This document shows positions 43,120 through 54,905 of a DNA stretch of 64,000 bases, piece by piece. The first letter of the stretch is position 1. Each line of letters opens with the position of its first letter. The notes beneath the pieces were generated by a model. That model ran no database searches. It saw only the letters and a program-made list of their open reading frames with translations, and was not told where the DNA came from. The DNA comes from Dama dama (lineage: Eukaryota; Chordata; Mammalia; Artiodactyla; Cervidae). The position numbers were made by a program, and so were the translations under genes. The DNA lies in NCBI RefSeq assembly GCF_033118175.1, contig NC_083696.1, positions 36,999,001 to 37,063,000 of the forward strand, read 5' to 3'.

Positions 43120-43492
43120 TGTTATGCACTGAATGTGTATTCTTCCAAAACTCATGTGTTGAAGTCGTCATTCCCAGTGTGAGGGTATTAGAAGGTGGGC
43201 CCTCTGGGAGAGGAATTAGGGTGTGGGGCCCCCACAATGAGATTAGCATCTTCACAAGAAGAGGTCATAGCTCTCTTTTCCTCTCTCCTCGTGTTGCACA
43301 CAGGTGAGATCAGGTGAAGACACAGCATGAAGGCAGCTGTCTACAGGCCGGGACCCAGGTTTCACCGGAGGCAAATCAGCCAGAACATTGATCTTGGACT
43401 TTCGGACACCAGAACTGTAAGAAATACATTTATGTTGTTTAAACCACCCAGTCTATGGTATGTTGTTACAGCAGCCTGAGCAGACTAAAACA
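43120..43492 (+). repeat. MLT1/MaLR-like LTR
   Basis: Starts 'tgttatgcactgaatgtg', includes 'cttggactttcggacacc', 'ttaaaccacccagtctatgg' and ends 'gcagactaaaaca'. This start and end are typical of old mammalian MaLR-type LTRs. No internal viral coding is attached. Confidence 0.65.
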
Positions 43493-43763
43493 GGTATATA
43501 TTTTTTGAATGTGGACCAAAATTTTTCCATCCCTGTTAGTCCCAGCCTTCTTTCTTTGTTGACTCTGCCCAGATATGAAGTGATCTATAAAGAGAGAAAG
43601 ATATGTCTGACAGATGCCCCTCTCTGTAGCAGAGTGCTTAAAAGAGAGGCTCTAGCCTGTCTGCATTCAAATCTAACATTCACTAGCTCTGTGACATCAC
43701 GCAAGCCACTTAACTTCTCTGTGCCTCAATTTCCTCAACTAAAATACAATGCGTACTGTGCCT

Positions 43764-44007
43764 TTTTATCCTGTTCATGCTTTGGCCACCTGATGAGAAG
43801 AGCCAACTCATTGGAAAAGACCCTGATGCTGGGAAAGATTGAAGGCAAAAGGAGAAGGGGTGGCAGAGGATTAGATGATTAGATAGCATTACCGATTCAA
43901 TGGATATGAATTTGAGCAAACTCTGGGAGATAGTGAAGTACAGGGGAGCCTGGTGTGCTGCAGTCCACGGGGTTGCAAAGAGTCTGATATGATTTAGCCA
44001 CTGAACA
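43764..44007 (+). mobile_element. BovB 3' fragment (about 230-244 bp)
   Basis: 'tttggccacctgatgagaag', 'aagaccctgatgctgggaaa' and the tail 'agccactgaac'. TSD 'actgtgcct' (43755-43763 and 44008-44016). The first 16 bp after the TSD are not clearly BovB. Confidence 0.88.
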
Positions 44008-44053
44008 ACTGTGCCTACTTCAAAGGGTTCTTGTAGGGATTAAATTAGTAAAT

Positions 44054-44201
44054 TTATTATTGTTGTTCAGGTGCTCAGACATGTCCAACTCTTTGCAACC
44101 CCATGGACTGCAGCACGCCAGGCCTCCCCGCCCCTCATCATCCCCCCAAGTTTGTCCATTGAATTGGTGATGCCACACAATCATCTCATCCTCTGCCACA
44201 T
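44054..44201 (-). mobile_element. BovB 3' fragment (148 bp)
   Basis: Reversed tail 'ttcaggtgctcagacatgtcc' region to 'atctcatcctctgcc'. Perfect 10-bp TSD 'attagtaaat' (44044-44053 and 44202-44211). Confidence 0.9.
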
Positions 44202-44274
44202 ATTAGTAAATATGCGTATAGTATTCAGAATATCTGTTATATGGCGATCACTCAACAACAAGTCATGGCCACTA

Positions 44275-44984
44275 TTCTTATTAACTACATGGAGTTATCG
44301 GATGGAGCACCACCAGCATGAGGCTAAAACTTGAGGAGGAGGTCAGAGAGACAAAGAAGAGTATGAGCAGAAGAGAAGAGGAAGAGATACTGGGTCGGGG
44401 GTGGGGGGTGGGTGTACTCAAGGCAGCCACCTGATGCCACAGACTAACAAGCAATGTGAAAGGAAATTTGTCCTAAGTCCAGCCTGGAGCAGGGCTTTTT
44501 GATATGATGTAATACAAACTCATTCTGAAAAGAAATTTCTGATCAAATGCTTGAGCAATTTTCTGATAGACCTTAATAGGATTAAGACTTGTTCTGGGAA
44601 ACCATGCTTTGCACTGTCAGTCGAGAGTCTAGAGGTCAGGCATCCCTGGGTGCAGGGTAAAGTCCTGGGTTATCTCAGTGTAATCATTAACAGCGTGCCC
44701 ATGCTCTCTCAAACTATGCCAGCTGGGACAATAAACCCTTTGGACAAGTAGTCCTTTCTTTTTATCTAGTATAACATTTTGTGTATAGTTTAACAATGAT
44801 TAACTAACCATTCCTTTTTCCTTTAAATGTGTCTCCCAAAAATGAAATCTTAGAATATCTTAATTAACCTTTTCCTTTCAGCAAGATTAAAATAAAACTC
44901 TGATTCAAGATCTTAACTAAGTTGTCAGAAAAATATATTTACTTAAAGCAACTTGGTAGGTAAGAGAAATGGTATCTGGTCTCA
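44275..44984. other. Unassigned unique sequence
   Basis: A G-rich patch ('gtcgggggtggggggtggg', 44394-44412) and otherwise AT-rich DNA; no gene recognised. Confidence 0.45.
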
Positions 44985-45280
44985 TCCTCCTGCATGCTTG
45001 TGATCTGTTGGAAATAAGCTTATTAACAGCAATGAACAACTGGAATTTGGAATTAAAAATGCAATAGTATTTACATTAGCACTAAAAAAAGTGAAATACT
45101 TAGGTATAATTCTAAAATATATATATATTAATACAAGACCTATAGAAAAAAACTGTAAAACTCTGATGAAAGAAATCTCAAAGGAACTAAATATTAACAA
45201 TTGGAGAGGTATTTCATGTTGGTGAATAGATCCACTATTGTCAAGAGGTCAGTTCTTCCTAACTTTATCTATAGATTTAA

Positions 45281-45566
45281 CGCTGCTGCTCCTGCTGCTA
45301 AGTCGCTTCAGTCATGTCCGACTCTGTGCGACCCCATAAACAGAAGCCCACCAGGCTCCTCCGTCCCTGGGATTCTCCAGGCAAGAACACTGGAGTGGGT
45401 TGCCATTTCCTTCTCCAATGCATGAAGGTGAAAAGTGAAAGTGAAAATGAAGTCGCTCAGTCATGTCTGACTCTTAGTGACCCCATGGACTGCAGCCCAC
45501 CAAGCTCCTCGGTCCATGGGATTTTCCAGGCAAGAGTACTGGAGTGGGGTGCCATTGCCTTCTCTG
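45281..45566 (-). mobile_element. BOV-A2 SINE
   Basis: Starts with (GCT)n 'cgctgctgctcctgctgc', two BovA monomers separated by 'gtgaaaagtgaaagtgaaaa'. Perfect TSD 'atagatttaa' (45271-45280 and 45567-45576). Confidence 0.94.
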
Positions 45567-47258
45567 ATAGATTTAATGCAACACCAAGCAAAATCTCAGA
45601 AAGCTACTTTGGGAATAGTGATGAACTGATTCTCAATTTTATATGGTGAGGCAACAAACATAACATAACCAACGCAGTGTTGAAGGAGAAGAACCAAGTT
45701 GGAGGGCTGACACTACTTGACTTTATGATTTACTAAAAGCTACAGTAATCCAAACTGTGGGGTGTTGGTGAAAGAACAAATAGATTAATGGAACAGAAGA
45801 GAGAGCCCAGAAATAGACTCACATAATTATGGTCAATTGATCTTTGACAAAGAGCAAAGGTAATTCAATGAAGTAAGATGGTCTTTTCAACAAATGGAGA
45901 TGAAACTAATGGACTTGCAGATGCAAAAACAAACAAAAAAACCACAAAAACAACATCTGGACAGACATCTTTCATAAAAATTAGCTCAAAGGGTTAATAG
46001 ACCTAAATGTGAAACACAAAGCTATAAAACTCCCAGGAAATAACATAGGAGAAAGTCAAGGTCACCTTGAGTTTGGTGATGACTTCTGAGATACAACACA
46101 AAAAAAACACAATCCATGGAAGAAAAATATTGATTATTTAATGTCATCAAAATTAAAAAATTCTGCTCTGTGAAAGGTATTGTTCAGAGACAGAAATAAG
46201 TCACAGACTGGGAGAAAATACTTGCAAAAAAATATTTGATAAGGGATGTGATCCAAAATATACAAAGAAATCTTAAAACTCAACAGTAAAAAAACAAGCA
46301 CCAAATTAAGAAATGGACAACAGACATCTCATCAAAGAAAATATACAGATGGTAAATAAGCATATGAAGAGATGCTCAACATCATATGTCATTATTGAAC
46401 TGCAAATCAGTTAGATCAATAAGGTACCACTAACATACCTATCAAAGTGGCCAAAATCCAAAATACTAAAACACCAGTGCTGGCAAAGATGTGGAACAAC
46501 AGGAAATTTCATTCATTGTTGATGAGGATAAAAATGGTACATACACTTTGGAAGACAGTTTGGTGGTTTCTTACAAAACTAAACATACTCTTACCATAAA
46601 ATATAGTAATCACACTCCTTGGTACTTATCCAAAGGAGCGGAAAATATGTCTACCCAAAAACCTGCCGAAACTTGGAGTCAACCAAAATGCCCTCCAATA
46701 AATGAATGAATAAACAAACTGTGGTATATCCAGACAATGGATAATTATTCAGCAATTAAAAGAAATGAGCTATCAAGCCACAAAAAGACGAGGAAACTTA
46801 GATGCATATTGCTAAGTGAAAGAGGCCTATCTGAAAAGCTACATTGTTGTATGATTACAACGATATGGCATTCTGAAAAAGGCAAAACTATCGAGACAGC
46901 AAAAAGATGAGTACTTGCCAGGGGTTCAGGGAGAAGGAGCAAAGGAGGAATAAGTGGAGGACAGGAGATCTGAGGGCAGTGAAGTTATTCTGCATGATCC
47001 CATAATTACAGACACACGATGTTATAAGTTTGTCAAAACTCATAGACTCTAAACACAAGAAGTGAACCCTGATGTAAGCTATGGATTTTATTTAATAATA
47101 AAATACTAATATTGGCTAATCAGTTGTAACAAATGTACCACACTAATGGAAATTGTTAATAATAAGTTAAGTTGAGGCATTGGGGTGAATGGGCATGAGA
47201 ACTATCTGTGATTTCTGTTCATTTTTCTATGAATTAAAAGTACTCTAAAAAATAGTCT

Positions 47259-47399
47259 AGAGTATTCCCTGGTGATCCAGTGGTTAAAATTCAGTACTTT
47301 CACTGCTGTGGCCTAGGTTCAATCCCTGATTGGGGAACTGAGATCCCACAAGATGCATGGCATAGCAAAATATAAGTTAAAAAATTTTTAAATAAAACC
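47259..47399 (+). mobile_element. CHR-2 type SINE
   Basis: 'agtattccctggtgatccag', 'ttcaatccctgattgggg' and an A/T tail. TSD 'aaaaatagtct' and 'aaaaatggtct'. It landed at the very end of the L1. Confidence 0.87.
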
Positions 47400-47519
47400 A
47401 AAAATGGTCTATTAATTTATTTTTAAGTTTGTTTTCTTTCTGACAATAAACTGTGCCTGCACACCCTTCCAGATTGTTTTTTACACAAATGAAAAATTAA
47501 GTGAACAACAAAGATTCAC

Positions 47520-47930
47520 GTCATCAACATTCTTTTGTAAAGTTTCTCTTTTTTGTAACTGTTTATTATGAGGATTTTTCCAAGCTACTAAATATTCTAC
47601 AACATTATTTAAGCTATACTGATTTCCATTCATAACTGTGATAAGTGATTAAACAAATTTCCTATTTTAGATATTTACATTGGTGCCAACAGCTGGTAAA
47701 AAAAAAAAGAAAAGAGTAACACTGTGATTATATTCTTTCAATTACATTCTTTCAAGCATGAGTGATTCTTAAGTTAGGATAAACTCCTAAAAGCAGAATT
47801 ATTTGAAAAACTCATACACAGAGTTAAGGTTTTTTATATTTATTGCCAAATTTCGCTCCAAAAAGGTCACAGTTTTCACTTCCACCACTTTGTTGTCTTG
47901 CCAGATTGAGTACTATCATTATGTAACATC
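47520..47930 (-). repeat. Old L1M fragment
   Basis: 'taaactcctaaaagcagaat', 'tattgccaaatttcgctcca' and 'cttccaccactttgttgtc' follow the reversed 3' region of ancient L1. An A-run interrupts at 47698-47708. Confidence 0.6.
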
Positions 47931-48065
47931 AATTAACGTGAATGAGGTAAACATATCTAACATATCTAATTATTATTAATTTTAATTTATATTTTACTAC
48001 TAATAAGTATAAATATATTTTAATATGTCTTTGGCCATTTAGAAGTCCTTATGATTTTATAGAAA

Positions 48066-48262
48066 GGTCAGTGGTAAAGAATCCACCTGCCAAGTAGGGG
48101 ATGCAGGTCCAATCCCTAGGTTGGGAAGATCCCCTGGATGAGGAAATGGCAGCCCACTCCAGTATTCTTGCCTGGGAAATTCTGTGGACAGAGTAGCCTG
48201 GCAGGCTACAGTCAATGGGGTGCAAAGAATCAGACATGTCCTAGCAACTAAAGAACAACAAA
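48066..48262 (+). mobile_element. Bov-tA SINE, first bases missing
   Basis: Starts inside the tRNA part ('aggtcagtggtaaagaatcc') and is otherwise complete. Confidence 0.9.
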
Positions 48263-48549
48263 ATTGTTTAATTAGTCACTAAATTAAAGGAAATGAAGGC
48301 TAGGGACCCAGTTTTATTAAAAAAGAAAAAAACTAAATCTCAAAATCTAGAGGCCCACATATTTAATACTGGCAATTAAAGAATGTTTTTAAGTGGAAGA
48401 AAACAGGTGATATTAATTTTCTTTAAAAAAAACTTTTATAAGTTCTGCTTTTGTTAGTAGCTATCTACTGACTGAAAAGCAAAGCATAGCACTTGTAAAA
48501 CGTGTCTGTCTAACTTGGGAAGGACCAGAAACAGTAATCAATACGATGC

Positions 48550-48759
48550 CTGCTGCTGCTGAGTCATTCAGTCCTGTCCGACTCTGTGTGAGCCCATGGG
48601 CTGCCGCCCGCCAGGCTCCTCTGTCCATGGGATTCTCCAGGCAAGAAACTGGAGAGGGTTGCCATGCCCTCCTCCAGGGAATCTTCCTGACCCACAGAGC
48701 GAACCCGGGTCTCCAGCACTGCGGGCAGATTCTTTACCACTGAGTCACCAGGGAAGCCC
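48550..48759 (-). mobile_element. Bov-tA SINE with (GCT)n tail
   Basis: 'ctgctgctgctgagtcattc', 'cagagcgaacccgggtctcc', head 'gagtcaccagggaagccc'. TSD 'atacgatgc' (48541-48549) and 'atatgatgc' (48760-48768). Confidence 0.92.
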
Positions 48760-48865
48760 ATATGATGCTTATGAACATTTTAATACAATGCAATGCAATA
48801 TGTTTTATATAATTTTAATGAATTTTCTCTTCAGAATGACAATTATGGATTTAAATCTGTTCTCT

Positions 48866-48902
48866 CTAATACATATATATATGTACACATACATATATAT
48901 AT
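48866..48902. repeat. (TA)n/(CA)n microsatellite
   Basis: 'acatatatatatgtacac' and 'atacatatatatatgg'. Confidence 0.8.
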
Positions 48903-49162
48903 GGCCAATATCTAGAAGTGGTTAATTTTCCATTTCTTTACTATTTTAACATGGTTACTAGAAAAATTTTGATTATATTCCTGGCTCACATTACATTTCT
49001 CTTGATAGTGCTGGTTTGGGCTATAAACTCAAAAGTAATACAAGTTGACTAATGAAAGTATAGGCAGTTGTATCTATCAGTAATTAAAATGACTATTGGA
49101 ATTTTTAAAAATTTTTTGATATCTGATGGAGATTTTTTAAATAAGATTTTGTTATACAGCAC

Positions 49163-49378
49163 ATGTGTGTGCGCTCAGTCCCCAAGTCTGACTCTTTGCG
49201 ACCCCGTGGACTGTAGCCCGCCAGGCTCCTGTGTCCATGGGATTTCCCAGGCAAGAATACTGCAGTGGGCTGCCATTTCCTCCTCCAAGGGATCTTCCTG
49301 ACCCAGGGATCAAACCCACATCTCCTGTGTCTCCTGCCTTGGCAAGCAGATTCTTTACCACTGAGTCACCTGGGAAGC
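49163..49378 (-). mobile_element. Bov-tA SINE
   Basis: 'gcgctcagtccccaagtctg', 'gggatcaaacccacatctcc' with a duplicated 'tctcctg', head 'gagtcacctgggaagcc'. Confidence 0.92.
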
Positions 49379-50015
49379 CTCATCTGGTCGAAAAGAATCA
49401 ATATGCAGGAAGACAATAGAACAAAGTGAATGCCCAAAAGCATGAAAGCTACTTCTAAAATCCCACCATTTTCATACCCCTGTACCATGGTGAGGTTGTG
49501 CTAATTGATTTGAATCAAGTATGTTTGCTGTGAAAAGCTGGCCTGGATTCCTAAAGTCTGAAAACCATCACTCAGAGTGCAGTATAATGATAAATCTTTC
49601 ATTTACTTACTTTGAAACCCACCATCCTGCTACTAATAGGCTTACTGCCAAATCTGTAAAGTTTATGAAGGGAATGGAAGTTCAGCCGTAGATAAGAGAT
49701 TGCCAACACATCTCTGAAAGATGGGGAGTAAACAGAAGTGGGTTACCAGGGAAGCCGAGCTTGAGCGTGGATGACTTGGAACCCAGCCCTGAAAGCCTCA
49801 GGCTTGCTCTGCAGACAAGCAGGATGTGACCAGAAACAGAGGCTTTATGGAAGGTTCTTGGACATAAAAGTTCTCCACCCATCCGCCCTGACAACCGACA
49901 CAAAGCAAGCAGAGAAAGTATAAGTAGGTGTCCCCAGTCTCCTCCGTAACACACCACCAGAAAAGACAGAAAAAAGAACGAAACATAAACTAGGGACGCT
50001 CTTTTTAAAAATGAT
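49379..50015. other. Unassigned unique sequence
   Basis: Overlapping minus ORFs at 49682-50111 (62-91 codons) resemble nothing known. Confidence 0.4.
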
Positions 50016-50161
50016 GCACTTCTGACGCCCAGAGGTTAGGACTCTGCACTTCCACTGCAGGGTGTACGGGTTCGATCCCTGATCAAAGAACCGAGATCCT
50101 GCATGCCACAACTAGAAGTTATCATGGCGCAGGGTGTGACCAAAAACATTTAAAAAAAAAT
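50016..50161 (+). mobile_element. CHR-2 type SINE, diverged
   Basis: 'ggttaggactctgcacttcc', 'gggttcgatccctgatcaaa', 'catgccacaactagaagtt' and an A-tail. Confidence 0.85.
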
Positions 50162-50502
50162 ACACAAGCTGCTTGCTTCTCAGTCAACCAAGAATAAAGA
50201 CACCATTTGCAGGGCACTTATGTAACGACTTACCCTCTTTCTAATTAGCAGGTCACCTCCAAATCAGTCATTTTGTTGCCTTGTTTATATGTAAACAAGC
50301 AGTCAGACATTCAAGGAAAACCTGCAACATGAAAAAGAAAGACAAAGATAGATGTACTAATGGCAAGATGCCATGGAACTAGCTTCCTTTTATCACACTT
50401 ACTCTGAACCATGAGCAAAACTACAAGTTTGCTTGCAAATGTCAGATAAACTGCTGGTGTTGCGTCTCTAAAGATACACAGAAAGCCAAAACTGACAGTT
50501 TC

Positions 50503-50641
50503 CTGGGGACTTTCCTGGTGATTCAGTGGTTAAGACTCCTCGCTTCCAATGCAGGGGGTGCCAGCTTGGTCCCTGGTCAGGAATCTAAAATCCCAAATGC
50601 TGGATGGTTCAGCCAAAAAGAAAAACAAATATTGAAAAAAG
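50503..50641 (+). mobile_element. CHR-2 type SINE
   Basis: 'ggggactttcctggtgattc', 'ttggtccctggtcaggaat' and an A-tail; 'tgacagtt' flanks both sides. Confidence 0.87.
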
Positions 50642-50714
50642 ATTGACAGTTACTGTATATGGAGCCTAATAATAAACAATGTCAACCGATTAGAGTTTTC
50701 TACTAATATCTGTG

Positions 50715-50924
50715 GGGTTTCCCTGCTGGCACAGTCAGTAAAGAATCCACCTGCAATGCAGAAGATGCAGCTTTGATCCCTGGGTCTGGAAGATCCCCTG
50801 GAGGAGGGCATGGCAACCCACTCTAGTATTCTTTCCGGGAGAATCCCATGGATAGAGCAGCCTGGTGGGATACAGTCCATGGGGCTGTAAGAGTCAGGAG
50901 TGACTTAGCAACTAAGCCGGCACG
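50715..50924 (+). mobile_element. Bov-tA SINE
   Basis: 'gggtttccctgctggcac', 'tttgatccctgggtctgg', complete tail. Perfect TSD 'aatatctgtg' (50705-50714, 50925-50934). Confidence 0.94.
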
Positions 50925-50934
50925 AATATCTGTG

Positions 50935-51449
50935 ACTACTACAACTCGAGAGCATGGTAGTTCACTACATACCTTAACATCCATTTCATCCTCTATGGAG
51001 TCAGTGTGGTACTTGTGAAATGTTTGCAAGAACTGGACTCTTGTTCAGTTGCTAGCTGCTGTTCATACTCTGAAGTTTGGGAGAAAACTAAACACTATTA
51101 TTCAGAACTTGTTAGTAGAAAACAAAAGTGGTTTGGATGTACCTGTGTTGATACTTACACTCATTGGAGGAGCAGATGTTGTCTAACAAAGCTTCATTTC
51201 CCTTGCCTTAAGGCTCACGTGCTCTATTATTTTAATTACAGAAAATAAACATGAGATGCTGGTGTGTATCCCTTCAAGGTTCAGGGAGAATTAAGCCTCC
51301 ACACTTCCATAATTAAATTCATGTCCCAGGCAGGCACCTCAGTGCACATCAGAACTCCTAGAAGAGAACAGAGGCAGACCACTCTTTGACATTACTTGTT
51401 GAAATAATCTTTTTTGAATTGGTCTTCTAAGGCAAAATAAATAAATTCA
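50935..51449. other. Unassigned unique sequence
   Basis: The ORF 51006-51248 (80 codons) is Cys-rich by chance; no family recognised. Confidence 0.4.
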
Positions 51450-51590
51450 AAAATAGTAGGGGCTGGGAGCAAGGGTCACGAGGGAGGGGACATATATGTA
51501 CTTGTGACTGATTCATGTTGTTGTATGGCAGAAACCAACACAACATTGTAAAGCAATTATAATCCAATTTAAAATTTTTTTTTAAAAAGC
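51450..51590 (+). repeat. L1 3' UTR fragment
   Basis: 'gggaggggacatatatgtac', 'cagaaaccaacacaacattg', 'aaagcaattataatccaatt'. Confidence 0.85.
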
Positions 51591-51596
51591 AAAAAT

Positions 51597-52810
51597 AAAC
51601 AAGTGGGATCTAATTAAACATAAAAGCTTTTGCACAGCAAAGGAACTCATTGATAAAACGAAAAGACAACCTACTGAATGGGAGAAAATATTTGCAAGTA
51701 ATATGACTGATAAGGAGTTAATATCCAAGCTGTATAAACACTTCTCACAAAGCAAACACCAATTAAATATGCATAGAAGACCTCAGTAGACATTTTTCCA
51801 AAGAACATATATAGATGGGAAACAGGCACATGAAAAAGAAATGCTCCTTAGTGCTAACCATCAGAGAAATGCAAATCAAAACCAAAATGAGATAGCATCA
51901 TACTTGTTAAAATGGCTATCAGCAAAACATCTACAGGTAACAAAATTAACAAGGTTGTGGAGAAAGGATAACTCTAGTACATTGCTGATGGGTACATAAA
52001 TTGGTGGAAAACAATATGGAGGTTCCTCAAAAAATAAAAATTGAACTACTATATGATTTAGCAATTCCACCTCTGGATATTTATCCAAAGAAAACAAAAA
52101 CACCAATTCAAAAAAGGTATATATGCACTCCAATGTTTATTGCTGCATTATTTACAATAGCCAAGATAGGGAAGCAACCTGTGTCCATCAATAGATGAAT
52201 GGATAAAGATATAAATATATAACAGATCACCAGCCCAGGCTGGATACATGAGACAAGTGCTCGGGCCTGGTGCACTGGGAAGACCCAGAGGAATCGGGTG
52301 GAGAGGGAGGTGGGAGGGGGGGATCGGGATGGGGAATACATGTAAGTCCATGGTTGATTCATGTCAATGTATGACAAAAACCACTACAATATTGTAAAGT
52401 AATTAGCCTCCAACTAATAAAAATAAATGGAAAAAAAAGATATAAATATATATATTTTAATGGACTATACTTAGCTAAAAAAATCTTGCCATTTTCCACA
52501 ACATGGATGAACCTAGAAAGTATCATGCTAAATGAAATAAATCAGAGGAAAACAAATACCATATGATTTCACTTATATGTGGAATTAAGTTTAAAAAAAA
52601 AAAAAGAGGACCCAAAATAGCTATACAAACTCAACAAAACAGGACAGAGTAATAGGTACAGAAAAGAATCTAGTGGTTGCCATGGGAGCCAGAGACAAAA
52701 CAGGTGATTCAGAGGCACAAACTCCAGTTACAAAATGTAAGTCATGCCCTACATTGCCCATCTAAAACTAACATAATATCGTAAACCAACCTTGTTCCCA
52801 TTTTAAAATG
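51597..52810 (+). mobile_element. L1 late ORF2 and 3' UTR, split by a younger L1 tail
   Basis: 'agtgggatctaattaaac', 'ttagcaattccacctctgga' and 'gatgaatggataaagatata', then after the insert 'acatggatgaacctagaaag' and 'ctaaaactaacataatatcg'. Frames are broken. Confidence 0.85.
52222..52435 (+). mobile_element. Young L1 3' tail with 17-bp perfect TSD
   Basis: Only the last 214 bp of L1 ('gcccaggctggatacatgag', 'gtaattagcctccaac') plus an A-tail. TSD 'aaagatataaatatata' at 52205-52221 and 52436-52452, all 17 bp identical. Same 3' UTR subtype as the L1 at 13578-17033. Confidence 0.95.
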
Positions 52811-53660
52811 TTTTTTGTCTGTGTCCTAGCCATCGAAAATGATGGCTGGACATTTCTACCAAAGCCCATTATTTTTGAGGGAAGCCAGAAAATGTCATTC
52901 TATTGGCTCTTTCAATTCCTTTTTCCCCCTTTTTAGGAATTTATAAAGCTGCTCTATTTTGCTTTCAAAAATAGAACTTGAAGCAAGTAGCTGGTGTGTT
53001 TCTTTGACATTTTATAGAGAACTGTCGCAAACAAACTCTTGGATTTGCAGTTCAGTACTGGACATTCCGGAGGTTTCTGCCAGTGCTCAGTATAGCTGTT
53101 GCTAGACCACGTTCAATACAATGATGAAAACTTCATTAAGTTGGTGTAAACATCGCAATCAGGATACTAATCTGTTTATAGGAAGTGGACTTGTAGCAAT
53201 TAGAATGAGTTCTCAGAAAGAATTGAAAGGCACAGTCTCCAGTGTCTTGATTCTAATCTTGGAAAGCAAAAGGCACTTTTCAGAGGCTTCAGGCTACCTG
53301 AGGCCAGAAGGAACGCAATTCATGAGTCACCCCACCCTTGTAACTGCTAAGGAGAATATAGTAGTAGCTGTCATATTCTTTAAGAAATATCAATACATAG
53401 GAGCATGAATGCGTGAGCATAAAACTTGGCTGCATTTCAACCCTGGGCCATACAGCATTAATAGAGAACTTGGCTGACATTGCTATCAGTGTCAAGAATC
53501 AGAATCCTTGTGTTATTAACAGAGTTCTCACAGGAAGGTCATGGAATTCACACCAGCACTCCTTTAACACAAAGGGAATCCGCCTAAGAGAAAGTGTGGT
53601 GGTCTGTATCCTTGACTCTGATCAACCCTTATCAAGTTAGAAAGGGCACAGACAGACACT
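52811..53660. other. Unassigned unique sequence
   Basis: The longest repeat-free block of the right half. Two short plus ORFs (53121-53408 and 53413-53640) without known domains. Confidence 0.4.
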
Positions 53661-53790
53661 ATTCCCCAGTAATTAACATTCGGAAATGACTCCCAAGTCC
53701 AAGCCTACAGGACAGGTACTACCGTATTCTCCAATAATGAACATTCGGAAATGACCCCCAAGTCCAAGTCCTACAGGACAAGTGCTACCG
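53661..53790. repeat. 65-bp tandem duplication
   Basis: Two adjacent copies, phase marks 'aacattcggaaatgac' at 53675 and 53740. About nine in ten bases agree by eye. Not a known repeat family. Confidence 0.9.
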
Positions 53791-53837
53791 GTGGCATATG
53801 TCTATGCAGCAGGGTAATGTTATATATTACAGTGTGC

Positions 53838-54048
53838 GTGCATGCATGCTAAGTTGCTGCAGTTTTCAACCCTATGGACTGTAGCCCACCAGGCTCCTCT
53901 GTCCATGGGATTCTCCAGGCAAGAATACTGGAGTGGGTTGCTATGCCCTCCTCCAGGGGATCCTCCCGATCAAGGGATCAAACCCATGTCTCTTATGTCT
54001 ACTGCACTGACAGGTGGGTTCTTTACCACTAGCACTGCCTGGGAAGCC
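53838..54048 (-). mobile_element. Bov-tA SINE
   Basis: 'gctaagttgctgcag', 'ccatgggattctccaggc', head 'gcactgcctgggaagccc'. Confidence 0.92.
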
Positions 54049-54054
54049 CATATT

Positions 54055-54335
54055 GTAGTATGCCATACTATAATATATAGTTTATATATTATAGTATAGC
54101 TATATTATATATATTATAATTATACTATATTATATATTATAGTATAATGAATCTAATTACAGATTATAAGATAATCTAATTATAGATAATCTAATCTTAG
54201 TATAATATACTATAAAATATATATTATAGTTATGCTATTATATATAATATAGTATAATATACTATGAAATATACATTATAGTTATACTATAATATAGTAT
54301 ACTGTAATACTATAAATATATTATAATGTACTTTA
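54055..54335. repeat. AT-rich block with inverted and direct TA units
   Basis: Almost only 'tatagtata', 'attatatat' and 'tataatata' words, many self-complementary, so strong cruciform potential. Follows a Bov-tA directly. Confidence 0.9.
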
Positions 54336-54693
54336 ACATTTTAGTAGAAATTTCATTGCATTTCAGCTATAACCATATTCACCAAGGATAAAAGCTTCCA
54401 AACACTGATTTCTCAAATCTTTCTTAAGTTATAAGGATTCCGTCTCAGATATCCCATGTGAATGTACTTCCTAAGAGCTAAGCAGAGACTCATCTCTGAT
54501 GAGAAGGATGAGTCTGCTCACACACTCTAATCTGAACTCACCACTGACTTGTGTTAGTACTCATGGAAGTTCCCAGCATCAGTCTGGATTTCTAGAACTA
54601 GAATTTAAGTTCTACTTGTAAGCTCTAGGATTCTACAGGAGCAAACAATTCAGTATTAGCTATTTGCTCATTTAAATATCAAAACAAAAGTAC
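54336..54693. other. Unassigned unique sequence
   Basis: No gene or repeat recognised. Confidence 0.45.
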
Positions 54694-54905
54694 TTGGGGC
54701 TTCCCAGGTGGCTCAGCGGTAAAGCATTCCACTGCCAATACAGGAGACGCAGGAGACAAAGGTTCAATCCCTGGGTTAGGAGGAGGTTCATTTCCCCTGG
54801 AGGAGGAAATGGCCACCCACTCCAGCATTCTTGCCTGGGAAATCCCATGGACAGAGGAGCCTGGTGGGCTACAGTCCATGGGGTTGCAAAGAGCACACAT
54901 ACTAA
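54694..54905 (+). mobile_element. Bov-tA SINE
   Basis: 'tggggcttcccaggtggctc', 'ttcaatccctgggttagg', with a small insertion 'aggaggttcatt' in the middle. Confidence 0.92.

Larger units (their letters stand above)
43630..44270 (+). repeat. MIR split by two BovB fragments
   Basis: Parts 43630-43763 ('ctagctctgtgacatcacgc', 'ctgtgcctcaatttcctc'), 44008-44053 and 44202-44270 join as one MIR. The inserts have opposite orientation and each has its own TSD. Confidence 0.65.
44985..47415 (+). mobile_element. L1 (older mammalian type), 5' truncated, about 2.0 kb
   Basis: From ORF2 after the RT domain ('ctcaaaggaactaaatatta') through late ORF2 ('gagaaaatacttgcaa', 'gatgctcaacatcatatgtc') to the 3' UTR ending 'aaaagtactctaaaaaatag'. 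A BOV-A2 (45281-45566) and a CHR (47259-47399) interrupt it. No long ORF survives. Confidence 0.85.

Noticed and set aside
49682..50111. Overlapping minus ORFs with Cys-rich and hydrophobic segments as a secreted protein
   Set aside because: Three frames open at once; one runs into the CHR SINE at 50016; no support for a gene.
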